Shown: positions 33,878 to 44,718 of the stretch, piece by piece | How positions within the stretch are numbered: position 1 is the first letter of the stretch | Layout of the letters: every line of letters begins with the position of its first letter | NCBI GenBank assembly: GCA_973895155.1 | Contig: OZ316898.1 | Span: 20,956,001 to 21,020,000, forward strand | Source: Marsupella aquatica | Taxonomy: Eukaryota; Marchantiophyta | Direction: 5' to 3' | Length of the DNA: 64,000 bases | Translations under genes and position numbers: made by a program | Notes under the pieces: model-generated | Database searches by the model: none | What the model was told of the DNA's origin: nothing | Seen by the model: the letters and a program-made list of their open reading frames with translations, nothing else

Positions 33878-34843
33878 GGTATTTATTTCTTGGATCTTTT
33901 TGGTGGGATTAGCACTGGATTGGCTGCTGTTCTTCAGGCAGGAATTCCTATGCGTCGTTATTTGTATGTGGAGACAGATGAGACAGCACGAAGGGTCTCA
34001 TTGCAACATGTGGCTATGTTGGTGGATAGATATCCACAGTTGCTGCCAATGGATGTTGTTCGTGGTTATCAACATGCACTACCTACTGATATTTCATTGC
34101 TAGGGGCGGATCATCTGCATCGTGTTGGCCCCATTGATTTGGTGATTGCTGGTTGGCCATGTTAGGGCCAATCTAGAGCTAGCGTTGGGCATGGACTTCA
34201 TGATCCACGCTTTGCATTGTTTTGGGAGATGTTACGGGTGCTGCGTCATCTCCAGCTACATCAGACACAGTCTCCAGCATATATTTTGGAGAATGTGCCA
34301 TTGCTAGGTGATGATCGTAGTCGGATTGTTACCAGTGTTCACCAGGTGAGGTCTTGGATTGGACCTGCTGTGTTATTGGATGTTGCATGTGTGGGTTCTC
34401 GTGCACATCGTCCACGCTTGTGGTGGACTAATTTGATCCCATATGAGGTGCTAAAGCGCGCATTTGACAGCATTCCACGCTCACCAGCCTTAGTGGTGGA
34501 TGATATTTTGGATCCAGGACGTCGTGCATAGGGTGTGACCCAACCTGATAGACCTCCATTGGTTGTGGTCAATGCAGTTGGACGCCCAGGTTGTGCATTA
34601 TCCACTCTTGTCAGCCACTCTACTTCATATGCATTCAGAGCAGATGGCCTTGGACTTGTGTGGGACACAACCCTCCAGCAGTTAGTGGAGCCTACTGCTG
34701 ATGAGAGGGAGCGTGCTATGGGATTGTTGACTGGCACCACTGCAGTTGCCTCTGTGTTAGAGGGTTTGCGGCGCCAAGTTCTTGGTCAAGCAATGGATTT
34801 GAATTGTTTGACTTGGATTATCAGCTTGGGAGTAGCTGAATAG
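33878..34843 (+). pseudogene. C5-cytosine DNA methyltransferase domain inside ancient Ty3 polyprotein
   Basis: Motifs run in canonical order. Motif I is FLDLFGGISTGL (about 33887). A YLYVETD strand fits motif II. Motif IV is IAGWPC (about 34145), and its usual next Gln is a TAG at 34163. Motif VI is ILENV (about 34288). Motif VIII is HRPRLWWTNL (about 34410), and motifs IX-X lie near 34690 (TADERERAMGLL). Plant DRM enzymes have permuted motifs; this one does not, so it resembles DNMT3-like or other unpermuted enzymes. Further stops are at 34529 and 34841. It sits between protease and RT in one frame. Known: retrotransposons of charophytes and dinoflagellates have captured DNMTs. Inferred role: methylating its own or target DNA. 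Confidence 0.85.
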
Positions 34844-35017
34844 TTGCGGATGCGCTCTACTGGAATTATTGATTGTCCCTTAGTGAGCTTGCGGTCCACT
34901 GAGACAGTACTAACCACAGCTGGGGGCGATCAGACGGTCCATAAACCTATGGCAGGATTGGCCAAGGCTGGACAAATTGTTGAGCAGGAAGGGACTGCTC
35001 AATCTACTGCTAAATAG

Positions 35018-36898
35018 CAATCATCGGCTATCTCTTCTACCCTACAAAGAGATATTAGGGATTTGGTGGAGAGTTGGGAACCACAGCTTGGCCCTAAGTT
35101 GACAGGGGAAGAGAGACGCTGCATGCATCGATTCCTGAAGAGTTACTAGAATTGTTTTGCATTTAGCATGAAGGATTTGGGGACATTAAAGGGTCCTGGT
35201 ATTCAGATTAAATTGGCTAGTGATGCGCCAATCTTTCGTAGGCCGCACCGTTACAGTGACATGGAGAGAGCTCTGATTCAAAGCAGATGTCAAGATTTGT
35301 TGGAGGCTGGATTGGTGGAGATTTCATATGGGGAGTATGCATCTGCCACAGTGATGCCAGCCAAGAAGGATGTGCATGGCAATTACACAGATAGGCGCAT
35401 GTGTGGTGATTAGAGACCCATTAATCGCCAGACAAAATCTGATAGATATGCCATGCCCACACATGAGGAGATCTTTGATGCTGTGGGGCATGCAAAGGTT
35501 TTCAGTTCATTGGATTTGAGGGCAGGGTACCATCAGCTTCCAATTAGGCATGCTGACGGGTCCAAGACAGCATTCTGGGGGATTGATTCTTATGGCAAAG
35601 ATTGTTTGTATTAGTGGTTATTCTTACCACTTGCGTTGAAGAATGCACCAGCTGAGTTCCAAAGAGTCATGGATCGAATCCTTGCAGGTTTGGATTTTGT
35701 CAGATGTTATATTGATGATATTTTGGTCTATTCTTCTACTATGGAAGAACATCAGCAGCACTTGCAGATTGTGTTGGAGAGATTGAGAGCACATAGGTTG
35801 AAGCTCCATCCTAGCAAGTGTAAGTTCTTCCAAGACCAGATTGAGGATTTGGGCCACACTATATACCCAGGGGGATTGGGTGTACAGCAGACTAAAGTGG
35901 AGGCCATTACACAGATTCCTTGTCCTACTGATGTGAGTAGAGTTTGTGCATTCTTGGGATTGGCGAGCTACTACAGGAGGTATGTTAAAAGATTTAGCCA
36001 GCTTGCTAAACCATTGACCATACTCACTAAGTTAAATCAGGAATGGATTTGGGGTGATGACCAGGAGCATGCCTTTCAGGAGTTGAAGCAAAGGTTGGCA
36101 TCATCCCCTATTTTGAGAAGACCCATTTCAGGCAGACCATTTCAGCTACACACTGATTGGAGTGGAGTAGGACTTGGAGCAGTGCTGACTCAGAAGGATG
36201 ATGAAGGGAATGAGTTTGTTGTGGCTTATGCCAGTAGATCAAACAATTCAGTAGAGGCTAAGTATAGCTCTTATGATGGAGAGTATTTGGCAATAGTGTG
36301 GGCTGTTGCACACTTTTGTTGCTACTTGTTTGGTAACCCCTTTACCTTGATCACTGATCATCGGCCTCTTAAGTGGTTAATGGAGTCTGACAAGCTTATA
36401 GGGAAGCTTGCACGATGGGCATTGTTGTTACAGGAGTATGATTTCCAGGTGGTGCATAGGCCTGGAAAAGTGAACTTGGATGGAGATGGATTAAGCCGCA
36501 ATCCATGTACCAGTCAACAAGATGAGACTGGAGTCAGATGGCATGATGAGTCAGATAATGAGATGGTGCCAGGATGGCATGCATCTGCCTTTGTTTTTTG
36601 GGTGCCAGCATATAGTGGATCTGTGGACTCTACCTCATTGGATGGAGTGGATGATGAGTCTTCAGATGTGGATGTTGGTGAGGTAACTTCTGGACAGCAA
36701 GATATTCACAATGATGTGAGAGTGTTGGAATATTTGCGCAGTGGTTCTATTGTTGGCAGTGTTGATGCCAAAGAACGTGACAGGGTTCTACAGAGAGCCA
36801 AGAGGTTTCGATGGGAGGGAAACCATCTTTTGAGAGTACTGCATGATGGTAGGGTGTTGGTGGTACCAAAATCATCACAACGAGTACATTTGGTGTGA
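35018..36898 (+). pseudogene. Reverse transcriptase-RNase H of the ancient DNMT-Ty3 element
   Basis: A short linker leads into a Ty3 RT: YASATVMPAKK, RPIN, SSLDLRAGYHQL, LKNAPAEFQRVMD and the catalytic YIDDILVYS near 35710. Then come the connection domain (FLGLASYYRRYV) and RNase H (HTDWSGVGLGAVL, SSYDGEYLAIVWAV, ITDHRPLKWL, NLDGDGLSR). All parts lie in the same frame as the methyltransferase, broken only by in-frame stops at 35015, 35147, 35411, 35612 and 36896. RT type differs from the young array (YIDDILVYS against FIDDFAVFG), so it is a separate Ty3 lineage. Confidence 0.88.
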
Positions 36899-38005
36899 CA
36901 TGCACACGAGGAGTTGGGTCACTTTGGTGTGAAGCGCACTTACAGCTTGCTGTAGACACAGTATTGGTGGCGTGGTATGCACACTCATGTCCAACAGTTG
37001 ATAGCTAAGTGTGTGGTATGTGATAGAGTGAGAGCATCATTTAATGCTCCCACTCCCCAGTTGCACCCGTTGCCGATCATGGGTTTGGGATATCGTTGGA
37101 GTTTGGATTTTGCTGGTCCATTACCTCTTACCCAACGTCATAATTGGTATGTTTTGGTCATGGTGGAGCACTTCTCCAAGTGGATTGAGCTAGTAGCATT
37201 GCCAGATAAAGCTAGTGGAGGAGTTGCTGCTACATTTTGGGATCGTGTACTCAGTCATTTTGGAGCACCAGCTGAGGTGTTGACTGATCAGGGAACTGAG
37301 TTCCGTGGAGAGTTTGAGAGTTTGTGTGAACAAGCTCTGATTAATCATCGTACTACCTCTCGTGATCATCCTGAGGCAGATGGATTAGCTGAGAGAGTTG
37401 TGCAAACTGTGAAGAGAGGATTGTGTAAGTATGGCTTGCAAGTTGGTCATTTGGGAGATTGGGATCTCCAGCTACCTTGGTTAGCTATGGGCTACCGTTT
37501 CAGTCGGCAAGCATCACTTGCATCCTTCTCACCTTACTTTTTGCTCTATGGTAGAGAGCCAGATTTGCCAGCAGCTATTTGTCGTGATGCTGCACCAGTT
37601 GTGAACTTGGATAATCCTGATGTTTGGGTCAAGGTGTGTTCAGAGAGAGCACGGGTATTTCAGCAAGTGATGCCCATGGCTTTCAACAACCTTGCCATTG
37701 CCCAACATCGTGATACTTTGAGGTTTGCCACTATTCGTGGAGGAGGTTACCGTGCAAGCATTCGACGATTTCATCCTGGTGATTATGTTTATTTACAGCA
37801 GACAGCACCCACGACACTTGATGTGACCGTAGGCCGGACAATCTTACGTGTGCGTGAAGTGTTGCCTTCTGGTGTCCTGATGTTGGAGGGACGCGATAGT
37901 ATGGTTTGGAAGGATCATGTGCGCAACTGTGCACCATGTCACCTTCCCAACATTGATGGTACAGTAGATCCAAGCTTGGCACATATTCGTGCTGGCTTGA
38001 AATGA
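36899..38005 (+). pseudogene. Integrase of the ancient DNMT-Ty3 element
   Basis: An HHCC zinc module (HAHEELGHF ... CVVCDRVRA) is interrupted by TAG at 36953. The core has Asp in SLDFAGPLP, Asp in LTDQGTEF and Glu in GLAERVVQTVK. A C-terminal region with RRFHPGDYVYLQ and a WKDHVRNCAPC segment leads to the PHD finger. The catalytic residues are kept in 36977-38005, which is open for 342 codons. The final TGA (38003) falls at the start of the PHD module. Confidence 0.88.
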
Positions 38006-38143
38006 ATGTTGTGTGGATCTGCTCAGGGAGCAGCTACTATGTTGATTTGTGATAAGTGTTCTAGAGGATGGCACATGTCATGTTTGACACCACCATTGCA
38101 GGTGATTCCTAGTGGATCATGGTTGTATCCTCAGTGTCGGTGA
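37980..38143 (+). pseudogene. PHD finger at the C-terminus of the ancient Ty3 polyprotein
   Basis: After the integrase the same frame encodes LCGS, MLICDKCSRGWHMSCL, TPPLQVIPSGSW and PQC. This fits the PHD zinc-finger pattern (C-x2-C, CDxC, GWHxxCL, PxxxxPxGxW, PxC). The position expected for the first Cys is the TGA at 38003. The WxCPxC Cys near the end reads Tyr. These look like decay rather than design. PHD fingers read histone H3 tails, so this module may once have steered integration to marked chromatin, as chromodomains do in chromoviruses (inference). The true stop is probably TGA at 38141. Confidence 0.75.
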
Positions 38144-38331
38144 AGCCAACTAGTTATCAATTGTGTTCTCTTGGCAGATATGGATTGCAGGCGAGATTGC
38201 AGGTAGGTGATTGATGGGGCTCACTTGCACCCGGCCTCCTGATCTTCACACCTAAAAAGGTGTATATCAACCTTGTAGAACTCATGGCTAGCTAGAGTTA
38301 GGGGACCTTACTCCCAGCTAGGGGGGGCGAT
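38144..38331 (+). other. 3' untranslated stretch and polypurine tract of ancient Ty3
   Basis: Noncoding sequence between the PHD stop and the LTR. It ends with a purine run AGCTAGGGGGGGCGAT (38317-38332) directly before TGTGGGTTTTGG, the expected place of the polypurine tract. Confidence 0.55.
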
Positions 38332-38720
38332 TGTGGGTTTTGGACATGTGTGGACATGAGTTCCACTTGTATTCCATTCTCTTGTGTTTGTGATGTGGCA
38401 GTGTGACTATGTCTGGATGTATGTGACAAGCGATGTATGTTGTGTAGCGATGTGTATGCGCACGACAACTATCACACCATTCTAGGTAGTGTTAGAGTGT
38501 ATCGTACCATCTAGATCCGTATGTTTGGTATGTGTGCTATATGAGCTTATAAGGTTCCGTCAGGTTTGTGTGAGAGGGTACTTCTCACTTGTGAGGCATT
38601 GAAAGGTCATCTTTCAATGTTGAACCTTGGAGAGAGAGGAGCTTGAGTGTGGCTATGGTGGCTGTGAGCTTTGCTTGTGTAAACGTGGATTCCTTGAGTA
38701 GTGCAAGGTGCGTTGGCTTG
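38332..38720 (+). repeat. LTR of the ancient Ty3 element, first part
   Basis: It starts TGTGGGTTTTGG after the polypurine tract. A possible TATA element CTTATAAGG lies near 38547. The LTR is cut at 38720 by the DNA transposon and resumes at 53632, probably ending near 53648 (GTGTGATCA). That gives a length of about 406 bp. The 3' end is uncertain because the other LTR is outside the window. Confidence 0.6.
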
Positions 38721-38758
38721 GGTATGATAGCCATGACAGAAAACAGAAAACAGAAAAC

Positions 38759-38829
38759 CTGTTACCAGGAAATTTCTTGCTGTTAATAGTCAAACATAAC
38801 TGTTACCAGTAAGCGATTCCCTGTTACCA
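38759..38829 (+). repeat. Left subterminal CTGTTACCA repeats of the DNA transposon
   Basis: Three CTGTTACCA copies (38759, 38800, 38821) lie 38-100 bp from the left end, next to an (A)nCAG-rich stretch. Possible transposase-binding sites. The stretch 38830-39424 between this and the transposase gene holds one palindrome (39309) and nothing else I recognise. Confidence 0.55.
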
Positions 38830-39308
38830 ATTTTGCATCAACCATAGCCCTTTGGTCCGAATGAAAAACTACGCTAATCACAAAATTTTTCTGAAGTGAA
38901 TTAGGTTTAAAACAAACAATTATTGTGTGCCATCCGATGGATGAAGAGTACTAGCAATCCTCCCTTGCAACAACATTTTGATCTGGAAGATAACTGAACA
39001 CGGTATGGGGACTATACTCAATGAAACATTCATTCAAATATCACTATTCGTCCAAGCTAAAAAGTGAACCTTAGGGTGGGACCCACCATAGAACAAGTGA
39101 AGAGTAGTGTCCAAATGAACTCAATCAAAATGAGTTCACTTAAATGGATCGAGTACCGTGACAAACAAATGACAAAACACCTCCTAACGATTTATTTCAG
39201 AATAATTGAATAAACGTGGCTTGAAAGATAAAACAAAATAATATCAACTTACACATTTTAAATAAAACATAGTGTAATGCTTACACTACACGCGTACATA
39301 ATAAAAGC

Positions 39309-39321
39309 AGCGCCCGGTGCT
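39309..39321. promoter_or_regulatory. Palindrome site 1
   Basis: AGCGCCCGGTGCT, one mismatch from AGCGCCNGGCGCT. It lies just downstream of the transposase gene's 3' end. Confidence 0.6.
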
Positions 39322-40498
39322 AACCAAAAAATACTGAATAAAACAAGTAACATATCCGTTGGGTAAAGACAAAATAGTGACTATCCATTATATTGAACGA
39401 CCTATACGGAAGTTTCGGCCCCTATTATAAGCCATTCAAGTTCTGCCTCTCCAAGACAAGCCTAACTTCGCCCACAGTCAAAATTGGTTGGCTACAAAGA
39501 GTCGACTCCTCAACCTCAAGTTTGAAAACATTTATGTACACCCAGTATAGATGTTTACAAGGCATATACGACTTGCCACACAAATGTCGTAGGAAGAAGT
39601 CCTCACAAGAGCAAGCAGGGAAGATACAGATTTGCACAAAGTACGTGCTTGGTGATCGAAGGTTCTCATGGGTTTGAATTCGAAATTGCTTTCCAAAAGC
39701 ATTTCCAGTCCGAACATTCCATTCCCCATCCAAACTCATCTCTTCTTGTCGTGCAGACTCCATTCGCTTAGTGTGACCCACAGTGAGATTAGACCGAGGT
39801 CTTGAGTTCCTCCCATTCCGACTACCCAGCCAGACATTTGGCTCCAAAAACCTTATTGTTTCTGGGAACACGTTCACATTTATCCTGAGGTCAAACAAAG
39901 ATGACGCAGATCAACTCGATCCTGTTGTTCGGGCTAAGACAAGTCCTTGCTCTTTGAGGAACGTGATTTCAGAAGGAGATAGGTTCGTACCCTTCAGAAT
40001 AGGCAAAATTTCAGGAAGAGGAGGAAGCTGATGAACACCACAACGCGAACGACTCTTATAACAAGTTTGGTTTGGGCAGAACCAAATCATTTCGGAGATC
40101 GGTTTGCCCCTGAAGAGACGATGGCCCTTCACGACAATTCCAACAACACCGTCAGACGAATGGAAGCCAACCTTCTTGATACGATTTCAACACTCATCGC
40201 GATCAGAACTCCCATTGAGTGTCCCATTACACTGGGGACCTGCTCCATACTTGGACGTCCGTCGCAGCTGCCACTGCCCCAGAGGGACATCCTTCTCGAG
40301 CACAATCGTGCGTGGAAGTGGATTTTGAAGTGAGGCTGGTGCACTGAGCGGAGGTTTTGTGGATCTTGTTGTATGGGTTGTTTGAGGGGTATTGTCCAGT
40401 GAATCAGTATCACCATCTGATGTGTCCATACCAGAGAGATTCACCACTCTTGTCACAGGATCATTAGAATTTGAGGGAATGGAGGCAAAGTCAGTTCT

Positions 40499-41490
40499 GT
40501 TTATGTAGCAAGGTGATAAAGAGATAAATGACTATTTATTCCTTAACAACTCGATTTCGTTCCGGTTAGGAGTGGATAAGATCGAAAAGACCTAATTAAC
40601 ACAATTTGAGAAGTTTACACCAACATTCTTAGGTTGGAGAGATTTCTAATGATCTCCTTAACATAAGTGTTTAACCACAACTCAAGTGGGTAATCCTTAG
40701 GATTCACAGTGCAATAATAAAGACTAGAATTAACAAAGATTGAAACTAGAGAGAGAGTAGATAGGAGGTTTCAAAGCGCAAGGGAATTGAATTTCTGACC
40801 ATCACCACTCCTTCAATAAGGATTATGGCCTAATTTAAGATTCAGAAATCAATATTTTCTATGCTTTTTGATTTCTCGTAGCAACTCTTCTCCATCTCTT
40901 GAATTTAGAAGACAACAATGTAAATCAACCCGGGACACTTTTCTGGTCTTGCTTAAGACGGTACTAGGATACTCGAATTGGTTTACTTCTCCTACAATCC
41001 TTAAGATTGCTTGTTTGAGTTTTGTGCAAATGTCAATTTCCTCTTTGGTGAATCTTCCAAATGTATTGGTCACAAATCTCATTGATCTTCCAATATCATT
41101 ATAGGCACACTCTAGCATTCATTGAACATTTCACAACAACTCAAGGGTTGCTAAACTTCTTCCTTTTACTCAACCATGGTAAAAAGAAGGGAAGAAAGAC
41201 ATAGATTCCTTCAAAGGCAATGAGGAAATCAAAATGTATGTTTTCTCTCTTGGTTGACTTTGGGGTTCTCCTCCTTTTGTACTAGAAGTGGAGATTATGA
41301 AAAGACATGTCTCTTCAAAAACCCAAGTCTAAAGAAATATGTAAATAAAAGTGAACTATCCTAGTCAAAAATGGAGTAGAGTCTCCAATGGGTACATCAA
41401 CAAAATACTGGAGTCTACTTACTCATATACTAGTCTACATAGCCATTTCTAAGTCTAAACTAATGTGGCTCTAACTCTCTAAATATGACT
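40499..41490 (-). other. Left part of insertion in the transposase intron
   Basis: Mostly AT-rich. A small minus-strand ORF (41118-40852, 89 codons, charged, TKEEIDICTKLK) follows the larger ORF below. I do not recognise it. It may be a further exon of that gene or chance. The ends of the insertion were not found. Confidence 0.3.
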
Positions 41491-43233
41491 CTATTCTGGT
41501 CCTAGCTTTTGGGAAGGAACCTCCTCAGGGTTAGCCATGGCAAGGGGTTCTGGTCGAAGGAAAACTCCCTGCTGGCCAGTGGTAAAAGGGATGGACGGGT
41601 CAGTATCCATGTTCTCCTGATGGGCACTTGGGTCATGAGAATAGGTGTAAGAATGGGAGTGGAAGTGTGTACTGGGAGTGGGGAAACCAGGAGGGTTGAG
41701 GGGTGATGAGGGGCCAGTGGAATAGACTCCTTCATGAGGACTAGGAGAGAAAGATCTGGTAGTAAAGGGAGGAATCTCAGTATCAGCTAATAGCTCCTCA
41801 GTAGTCAAGTCACTCATCTCCCTTAAGGCTTCACAGGTCTTTGAGAGGCCTGTAAGTGCATCATCCACCTTGGTACTCACATCTACCACTAAATGGTTAA
41901 TCTTGGAGAAAAGGATGGGTGTGGTGTTCTTGGCCAAATACTCATCATAAATTTGGGCCTTAAGAAGATCCAGAGAAGCTATCTCAGTCAAAGGCTCAAT
42001 CAGATCCAAAGATTGAGTGATACTGAGTTGGAGAGTATGCTCAAGCTCATTCTTCTTCTTACTCCTTTCCAACTGCTGTTTGAGTTCAGATACCTTCTTC
42101 TTGAGGAACTCATTCTCCTTCTCCAACTTCTTCTTATCTGTGGTATCACTCATGGTGGAGATCTTCTCAAGAATCTGCCCTGGTTTCACTCATAGCTTCT
42201 GCGAAATGTCGGTGATGACCTTCTCCATCACAGTGGTCTTCCTCTTCACCTTCTGGAACGTGTCTGAGATGATCTGGAAATCAGCTAGGGTGTCTTGGGA
42301 GGCATGGCCGGGTGCATCCGGACATTCAGCCGGATCGACGAAGGCCGGGTCGGAAAAGTCCGGGTCGAGGTTCCGGGCAGCAGACCGGGTCTTTCGAGGA
42401 TTTGTCTCTGCTGGTTCCTCATCCTCACTGTCATCAGAGGTGGCCTGGGTGATATCTGGATCTGTCTCTCCATACTTGATGAAGTTGTACTTGGCCAATA
42501 GTAATTTTTTCTCTTCTCTAAACAAAACTCCTTCAAAGCTATATAGATGTACCACGTAGCAGGAGAGGCGAGTAGGACTCTTGTTGGATAGGTTCTGTAC
42601 CAACTTCCTTATCAAATCAAAGATAAGCTTAGCCCAGTTGACTTTTCTTTCTCCCTTGTAAGCAGCAACAATGGTAGAGCCAACTCCAACAGTAACTCTT
42701 CTTGGCTTCTCAGGGTACAGCAGGGGTAGCAGAAAGCTGAAGACTCGTCTCAGATCAGGATCCAAACACTTAGAAACATTGAACCCGTCCTTACTGTTGA
42801 TGGCTCCTTTGAAGTAAGGAAGGATTAGGTTGACAGCTCTCCCCACTGGACCTTCTCCTTCATCTTCCAACACAAAAGCTCCTGCAATCATCATCTGAGT
42901 CCATCGCTCAGGTCGGCCTCTGGAGGTATCCTTAAACTCAACCGGACACTCCTTGGATCGGATCTCTCTGATCATATCTTCGCTCTGATAACTCCAAGGT
43001 AGCTCCATCAGAGACTCACAGCCCATCCTGAGCAAAGACTCCCTCAGTTTGACCTTCTCAGCTTCACTGTCCGGAATAGCTGGCCTCAGAATTTTCATGG
43101 CAATAGGGACCTCCTTTCTCTTTGATCGTCTCACAGGGGCTTTAACCGGAGTAGGTGCAGGTGATGTTGAGGTTGAATGCCCCTTAGAGACGCAAGAAGT
43201 GGACATTCCGGCTGGATCCGTCCCTTGCTCCAT
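41491..43233 (-). pseudogene. Plant transposon-like globular plus coiled-coil protein in transposase intron
   Basis: Two open stretches (43233-42190 and 42189-41491) are in one frame, split by a single TGA at 42192-42190, probably from CGA. Together they give about 580 residues. Layout: a basic KKRKEV-type stretch near the N-terminus (RRSKRKEVP), a globular region (RWTQMMIAGAF, GRAVNLILPYFKGAI, CLDPDLRRVFSFLLP, VNWAKLIFDLIRKLV), an acidic stretch, a coiled coil (KKKLEKENEFLKKKVSELK) and a Ser/Pro/His-rich tail. The globular part resembles the plant transposon-protein / plant-mobile-domain group. Overall order matches the LTR-encoded protein elsewhere in this window. Function unknown. It is probably the cargo of a mobile element that landed in the intron. 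Confidence 0.6.
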
Positions 43234-43354
43234 AGGACTTATCGAAGCAGAAAATGGATTCTAAATAAATGGCCTGCCTCCTCGTCGGCGAGCTCTACAA
43301 TGCTGTGACTTCAGAATGGTCAATCTCTTCGGTGTCGACTAATGGTAGAAACGT

Positions 43355-43934
43355 CCGGGTCGACCTGGCTATGGCGTTTCTGATCAACTGACAAGAGCTT
43401 CTGGAAACGTTGATCAAGATCCCGTCAATAAAAATCTAGGTGCATCGAACGTGGGGCGAAGATAGACTCAAACGGTCCTGCAATGTGGATGTCCGGATCG
43501 ACCTGGCCTTCGTTCTCATCACCGATGTATGCACGATCAGAATCTCAAACTTCCTGCCTTCACTCCCAGCGGCGGAGTAGGCATTCCCCTCACAACGAAT
43601 CAGTCAGTACCCTCATATCCAGGCTCTCATCAAGAAATTCAAGATTGGTCCTATAATCCGGACCCAAGATCCTCTACCAAAAGGGTAGAGCCTCCTCACT
43701 CTACTGCTTTAACAGCCTAATGCGCTCGGGAACTCAAAACCTACTAAGTTTGGCTTTGAGAGGTGTGAGAGGCCGGATCGACTCTCCTTCCTTATATCCG
43801 GATTCTGTTGTGGTCGTGCCTGTGTTTGACTTATGGTTTTAAAAACTTTGGCAATGGACAGCTGTTGTTGAGTAGAGTCTCGGTATAAGCTTTATATCTC
43901 ATTCCAGGCTTATAACAAAAAGTTCCGGGTCGAT
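43355..43934. repeat. Dispersed CCGGRTCGAC decamers upstream of the intron-borne gene
   Basis: CCGGRTCGAC occurs at 43355, 43493 and 43773, with a CCGGGTCGAT variant at 43925. Related forms lie inside the ORF near 42332. The segment 43234-43965 otherwise holds nothing I recognise. The motif is absent from the surrounding transposon, which supports this stretch being foreign. Confidence 0.45.
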
Positions 43935-44594
43935 CCTCCTTCTCTAATATCAATCCAGGTTGACCTCAGATCAGCTTGAAAGTCTCATAACACTTCAAAG
44001 TAGTCTTCAGGTCCCTCTTCAGCCTTATTTGAGATCTTAAACTTAAAAATTTATGGCTAGTTAACCCTTCCTTCATAAACATCCTTATCTCACAGTTTAG
44101 GTTTTTCCTTTTCAAACCACGAGTATTTGGTGTGGTTATGAGAACAGTGTCATGCCGGTGGGAGTCTTGTGGAGAGATAGTCCCAGTTGCATGTCCCTTT
44201 CTCTTCATTGACTTGGTCACAATATCTCTGTTAAGGGGAGTACTTCTTTCCAAATCGAAGTCTGCCGCGTTGGAAAGAAGCATGTTGGTCGCATCTTCAA
44301 ATAACCTTGGCGAACTTGCTTGATCGGCGGAATGGAACGCCAATTCCCATATAGTCGGTCCCTTTCCTCTGTTCAACCCTTTTCAATATGCACTGTATCC
44401 CGCAACTTGAGATAGGCTCGGTTTTGGTCCACTTTGCATGCTTCAAAAAGACCAACTTTTTTCTTTGTAGCCCAGGCTTTCATAGACGCATGCCTTGATT
44501 CTAACCCTGTATAGTTTGGAATCAAGGCACCTTCTTCTGCGCTTTTGCTTTGCCATAGTCCGAATGCAATAATCAGTACTAGCATTGTATTACA

Positions 44595-44607
44595 AGTGCC
44601 CGGCGCT
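44595..44607. promoter_or_regulatory. Palindrome site 2
   Basis: AGTGCCCGGCGCT, one C-to-T mismatch. It lies in a transposase intron. Confidence 0.6.
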
Positions 44608-44705
44608 GGCTCCGACAAGTATTTATAACATACATGAAATACAATTTAGATTATGATTCTGGAACTTTATGGACATGTTGGACTCAAATATGAGCAAATC
44701 ATACC

Positions 44706-44718
44706 AACGCCTGGCGCT
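44706..44718. promoter_or_regulatory. Palindrome site 3
   Basis: AACGCCTGGCGCT, one G-to-A mismatch. Same intron as site 2. Confidence 0.6.
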
